A stretch of 64,000 nucleotides of DNA from Methylophilus glucosoxydans (GTDB taxonomy: Bacteria; Pseudomonadota; Gammaproteobacteria; Burkholderiales; Methylophilaceae), in assembly GCF_042676145.1 (NCBI RefSeq), contig NZ_JBHTJW010000002.1, positions 1,302,001-1,366,000 of the forward strand, given 5' to 3'. Numbering within the stretch: position 1 is the stretch's first letter; each line of letters begins with the position of its first letter. The notes beneath the pieces were generated by a model. The model saw only the letters and a program-made list of their open reading frames with translations, did no database searches and was not told the origin of the DNA. Positions 61,213 to 64,000 of this stretch are shown in pieces. The translations under genes were made by a program, and so were the position numbers.

Positions 61213-62646
61213 ATGAAATATATCAGTACCCGCGGGCAATCGCCTGCTTTGAGTTTTAGTGAGATTTTGCTGGGTGGCCTGGCTCCAGACGGCGGCTTGT
61301 ATCTGCCTGAGCAGTATCCGCAATTCAGCGATGCTGACCTCAATGCCATGCGTGGCATGAGTTACCGTGAGCTGGCGTTTGCGGTTTTGTCACGCTTGGT
61401 TGATGACAGTGATATTCCACACGCAGATCTCAAAGCCATTATTGATAAAACCTATCGGGCTGAAGTCTATCAATATGCGCGTGCTGGCCAAAATGCCGAA
61501 GACATTACACCTACACTCAAGCTCGAGGATAATCTCTACCTGCTGAGTCTCTCAAATGGGCCAACGCTGGCGTTTAAAGACATGGCGATGCAGCTGCTGG
61601 GCAACCTGTTTGAATACGTGCTGGAAAAAACTGGCCAGACCACCAATATTTTGGGCGCAACGTCCGGTGATACAGGCTCAGCGGCCGAATACGCCATGCG
61701 TGGCAAAAAAGGCGTGCGTGTCTTCATGCTGTCGCCTTACCAGAAAATGAGCCGCTTCCAGACGGCGCAGATGTTCAGCCTGCAAGATAAAAACATCTTC
61801 AATATTGCGGTTAAAGGGGTATTTGATGATGCACAGGATATGGTCAAAGCCGTCTCAAATGATCATGCATTCAAGGCGCAATACAAAATCGGCGCAGTCA
61901 ATTCCATTAACTGGGGGCGCATTGCAGCCCAAATTGTGTATTACTTCAAAGGCTATTTGGCTGTGACCACAAACAACAGCCAGAAGGTCAGCTTCACCGT
62001 GCCAAGTGGCAACTTCGGCAATGTCTGTGCAGGGCATATTGCGCGCATGATGGGCTTGCCTATTGATCAATTGATCGTTGCTACCAACGAAAATGATGTG
62101 CTGGACGAATTTTTCAATACCGGCGTTTATGCGCCGCGTGGTTCAGCCAAGACTTATCATACCTCCAGCCCGTCCATGGATATCAGCAAAGCCTCCAACT
62201 TTGAGCGCTTTGTCTATGACTTGGTGGGGCAAGACAGCGCAAGGGTACGCGAGCTGTGGACCGCTGTGGATCATGGGGGCAAGTTTGACCTGAATGCAGA
62301 TGGTTATTTTGAGAAAGTGGCTGACTTTGGGTTTGTTTCAGGCCATAGTAACCATGCCAACCGGATGCAAGTCATACGCACTACCAAAGAAAAATATGGC
62401 GTGACTATTGATACGCATACTGCCGATGGCTTGAAAGTCGCTCTGGAACACCGTAAGCCAAATGTGCCCATGCTAGTATTGGAAACGGCATTGCCGGCCA
62501 AGTTTGAAGATGCCATCGTGGAAGCTCTAGGAGAAAAACCTGAGCGGCCAGCCAGCCTGCAAGGTCTGGAAGAGTTGCCGCAAACCTCGACCGTCATGGA
62601 CGTCAGTGTCGATGCGATTAAAGCATTTATCGTCGCCAATACCTAA
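61213..62646 (+). CDS. thrC: Threonine synthase
   Basis: This 477-residue PLP enzyme has the lysine in GPTLAFKDMAMQ and the phosphate-binding ATSGDTGSAAEYA. It is the long (fold type II, yeast-like) form. It turns O-phosphohomoserine into threonine, the step after hom and homoserine kinase. The gap from hom is 44 bp and to thyA 18 bp. Confidence 0.95.
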   Translation: MKYISTRGQSPALSFSEILLGGLAPDGGLYLPEQYPQFSDADLNAMRGMSYRELAFAVLSRLVDDSDIPHADLKAIIDKTYRAEVYQYARAGQNAEDITPTLKLEDNLYLLSLSNGPTLAFKDMAMQLLGNLFEYVLEKTGQTTNILGATSGDTGSAAEYAMRGKKGVRVFMLSPYQKMSRFQTAQMFSLQDKNIFNIAVKGVFDDAQDMVKAVSNDHAFKAQYKIGAVNSINWGRIAAQIVYYFKGYLAVTTNNSQKVSFTVPSGNFGNVCAGHIARMMGLPIDQLIVATNENDVLDEFFNTGVYAPRGSAKTYHTSSPSMDISKASNFERFVYDLVGQDSARVRELWTAVDHGGKFDLNADGYFEKVADFGFVSGHSNHANRMQVIRTTKEKYGVTIDTHTADGLKVALEHRKPNVPMLVLETALPAKFEDAIVEALGEKPERPASLQGLEELPQTSTVMDVSVDAIKAFIVANT

Positions 62647-62664
62647 ATTAGCGGGAGCCTGTCT

Positions 62665-63285
62665 ATGCAACAGTATCATGATTTACTGAACCACGTACTT
62701 GCGCATGGTCATGTCAAAACTGACCGCACCGGTACAGGCACGATCTCGGTGTTTGGCTATCAGATGCGCTTTAACCTGGCAGAAGGTTTTCCATTATTAA
62801 CGACCAAAAAGGTACACCTGAAGTCGATTATTCATGAGCTCCTCTGGTTTTTGCAAGGCAGTACCAATATTGCCTATCTCAAGGAACAAGGCGTCACCAT
62901 TTGGGATGAGTGGGCAGACGAACAAGGCAATCTCGGCCCGGTCTATGGTTATCAATGGCGCAATTGGCCCAAGCCGGATGGCAGTCATATTGACCAGATT
63001 TCGCAGGTTATAGAGCAGATCAAAAAGACCCCTGACTCTCGTCGCTTAATTGTGTCTGCCTGGAATGTGGCCGATGTTGAGCGGATGAAGTTGCCGCCAT
63101 GCCATGCTTTTTTCCAGTTTTATGTGGCAGATGGCAAACTGTCCTGCCAGCTCTATCAGCGAAGTGCGGATATTTTTCTATTTATCTACCGTAATGCTTT
63201 TGTACATTACATAAGTCTATTGAGATTTAAAGTATCAAAAATAAACACATTATTCTCGCTTACAGTTATTCCAAATTTAATCTGA
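62665..63285 (+). pseudogene. thyA: Thymidylate synthase, truncated after codon 172 by an inserted element
   Basis: The first 172 codons match ThyA closely, with catalytic Cys146 (LPPCHAFFQF), Arg166 region (QRSADIF) and numbering identical to E. coli. Homology stops at Leu172 (63178-63180), just where FLGxPFNIASYA should follow. The next 34 codons are AT-rich, unrelated sequence (FIYRNAFVHY...) up to a chance stop at 63285. The lost part includes the Asn177, His207 and Tyr209 equivalents that bind dUMP, so the product should be inactive. The 3' half may lie beyond the element, outside the window. It follows thrC by 18 bp. dTMP must come from another copy or ThyX, unless the element restores the gene by its own start or splicing. 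Confidence 0.85.
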
Positions 63286-63706
63286 TCAATTTAAATCTGC
63301 TTTCTTTTCCATAGATATTCAAGCAGATGTCACTTCAAATCCCTGTATTTAATAGGGCCAGAATCTTCAAGTAGTTGCCTCATTCTTATGCTTCTCGTTC
63401 AAATCTTCCTTATCGCTTGAGGTCTCGGAGCACTTGACCTTTGCGGATACTGGATAGCGTATTTGAATCTACTTTTACCCGCGAACTGTTAAATGGCATA
63501 ACACATGCCTGTAACGTTTAATTGAGTGAGACCTGTAAGAATAATTCTTCACAAGTCCTTCAAATAAACCAATTTAAACTTTAATTATGGTTTACAAGTT
63601 TTTTTTGTTGATATATTATTTTCTTATAATGTTGTCGCGATAAATAATAGTTAGCTATTTGATTTTGTAATACATAATCAATGTGTAGCAAAAGTAGAGG
63701 TGCAAA
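63181..63706 (+). mobile_element. Left end of an AT-rich integrative element in thyA (non-coding part)
   Basis: From 63181 the sequence becomes clearly AT-rich and unlike the rest of the window. No gene is recognised in the first 525 bp. It contains the short inverted repeat GTAATG-N8-CATTAC at 63191-63210, 11 bp from the junction, and a TATAAT at 63625-63630. The tyrosine recombinase that follows suggests an integrative element or genomic island; only its left end is in the window. A group I or II intron was considered, but the intron hallmark sequences were not seen. Confidence 0.6.
63625..63630 (+). promoter_or_regulatory. Possible -10 box for the recombinase gene
   Basis: TATAAT lies 77 bp before the proposed start codon. 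The -35 region (TTTTTG, 17 bp away) matches poorly. Confidence 0.35.
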
Positions 63707-64000
63707 TTGATACTCCATACTGCGGATTCCGTTTGCGAGAATGAATACCTGTTCTTTGATAATTTAGAGCGTGTAGTAGAGCTTCCTACAAATTTTCTGA
63801 ATTCAATGGTGGGGTCTCCAAAATCAAGAAGTAGATGCACGTTAGACTTATATTCAAAACGGTTGAAAGACTTTTGTAGTTTTCTCGAGTCGCATAGAGT
63901 CTTTGGGCAGGTAACAGTGGACCAAGCAATCGTTGGATTAAATTTGACTATCATCGACGATTTTTATAAGCATTTAATAAATAAAGGGCTGGCAGCAAGC
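63707..64000 (+). CDS. Tyrosine recombinase/integrase, N-terminal part (runs off right edge)
   Basis: 98 codons are open to the window edge. The start is a TTG with AGAGGTG 5 bp upstream; an in-frame stop at 63695 excludes a longer frame. The phrases TLDLYSKRLKDFCSFLESH, TVDQAIVGLNL and DDFYKHLINKGLAAS fit the N-terminal core-binding (SAM-like) domain of phage-type integrases. The catalytic R-H-R-H-Y part lies outside the window, so the call rests on the N-terminal domain and on its position beside a disrupted thyA. It is AT-rich like the sequence before it. Confidence 0.65.
   Translation, partial: MILHTADSVCENEYLFFDNLERVVELPTNFLNSMVGSPKSRSRCTLDLYSKRLKDFCSFLESHRVFGQVTVDQAIVGLNLTIIDDFYKHLINKGLAAS

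Noticed and set aside
63655..63954. 99-codon frame on the minus strand at the right edge
   Set aside because: It lies opposite the recombinase-like frame, which has a ribosome-binding site and domain-like sequence.
1..64000. CRISPR arrays, rRNA operons, complete insertion sequences
   Set aside because: None were seen on either strand.

Overview
The window looks like a chromosome segment of a methylotrophic betaproteobacterium of the Methylophilaceae type (Methylophilus, Methylovorus or Methylotenera relatives). The main evidence is a complete mxaRSACKL methanol-dehydrogenase accessory operon, two PEP-CTERM proteins, a PqiABC set, and betaproteobacterial versions of many housekeeping genes. 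The genus is inference. Base composition is moderate over most of the window and clearly AT-rich in two places: around 4.0-6.2 kb and from about 63.18 kb to the right edge.

Left part (1-19 kb). A multi-PAS sensory protein runs off the left edge. It is followed by a PEP-CTERM protein, an EF-hand protein, a UPF0114 membrane protein and a COG0523 GTPase. A small AT-rich pocket holds an FRG-domain protein and a PIN/HTH toxin-antitoxin pair. Then come a second PEP-CTERM protein, a Trp-rich small protein coupled to a FAD amine-oxidase-like enzyme, a CPA2 antiporter and a membrane diguanylate cyclase. The pqiABC lipid-transport operon follows, then a bd-type quinol oxidase operon (cydAB plus a 59-residue DUF2474 subunit), and a stand-alone 'retention module' protein.

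Middle (19-48 kb). tRNA-Asn with a clear promoter, an outer-membrane-like protein, an aminotransferase and a trypsin-like protease with TPR-like tail. Then uvrB-semiSWEET, galU-hpt, a Tat-exported formamidase-family enzyme, a BLUF photoreceptor and tRNA-Ser(CGA). A Spy/CpxP-like protein sits beside an OmpR-type two-component system. A minus-strand housekeeping run follows: guaB, guaA, trpS, a Gre factor, a nitroreductase and ybiT. After this come ratA-rnfH, smpB and nnrD, the pyrG-kdsA-eno-ftsB operon, and ygfZ divergent from a ygfX-like gene.

Right part (48-64 kb). The mxaRSACKL operon runs leftward and ends in a second, diverged mxaL copy. These genes encode a MoxR ATPase, a DUF58 protein, several VWA proteins and membrane proteins needed to mature methanol dehydrogenase. 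The structural genes mxaFJGI are not in the window. Divergent from mxaR is fabA-fabB (unsaturated fatty acid synthesis). Then come an orphan pseudopilin, a DUF1439 lipoprotein, an Mth938-like protein, and the alaA-hom-thrC-thyA run.

The most notable structure is at the right end. thyA is broken after codon 172, within the conserved FLG region. The sequence beyond is AT-rich and leads into the start of a tyrosine-recombinase gene that runs off the edge. This looks like the left end of an integrative element inserted in thyA. No CRISPR array, rRNA or complete insertion sequence was seen.
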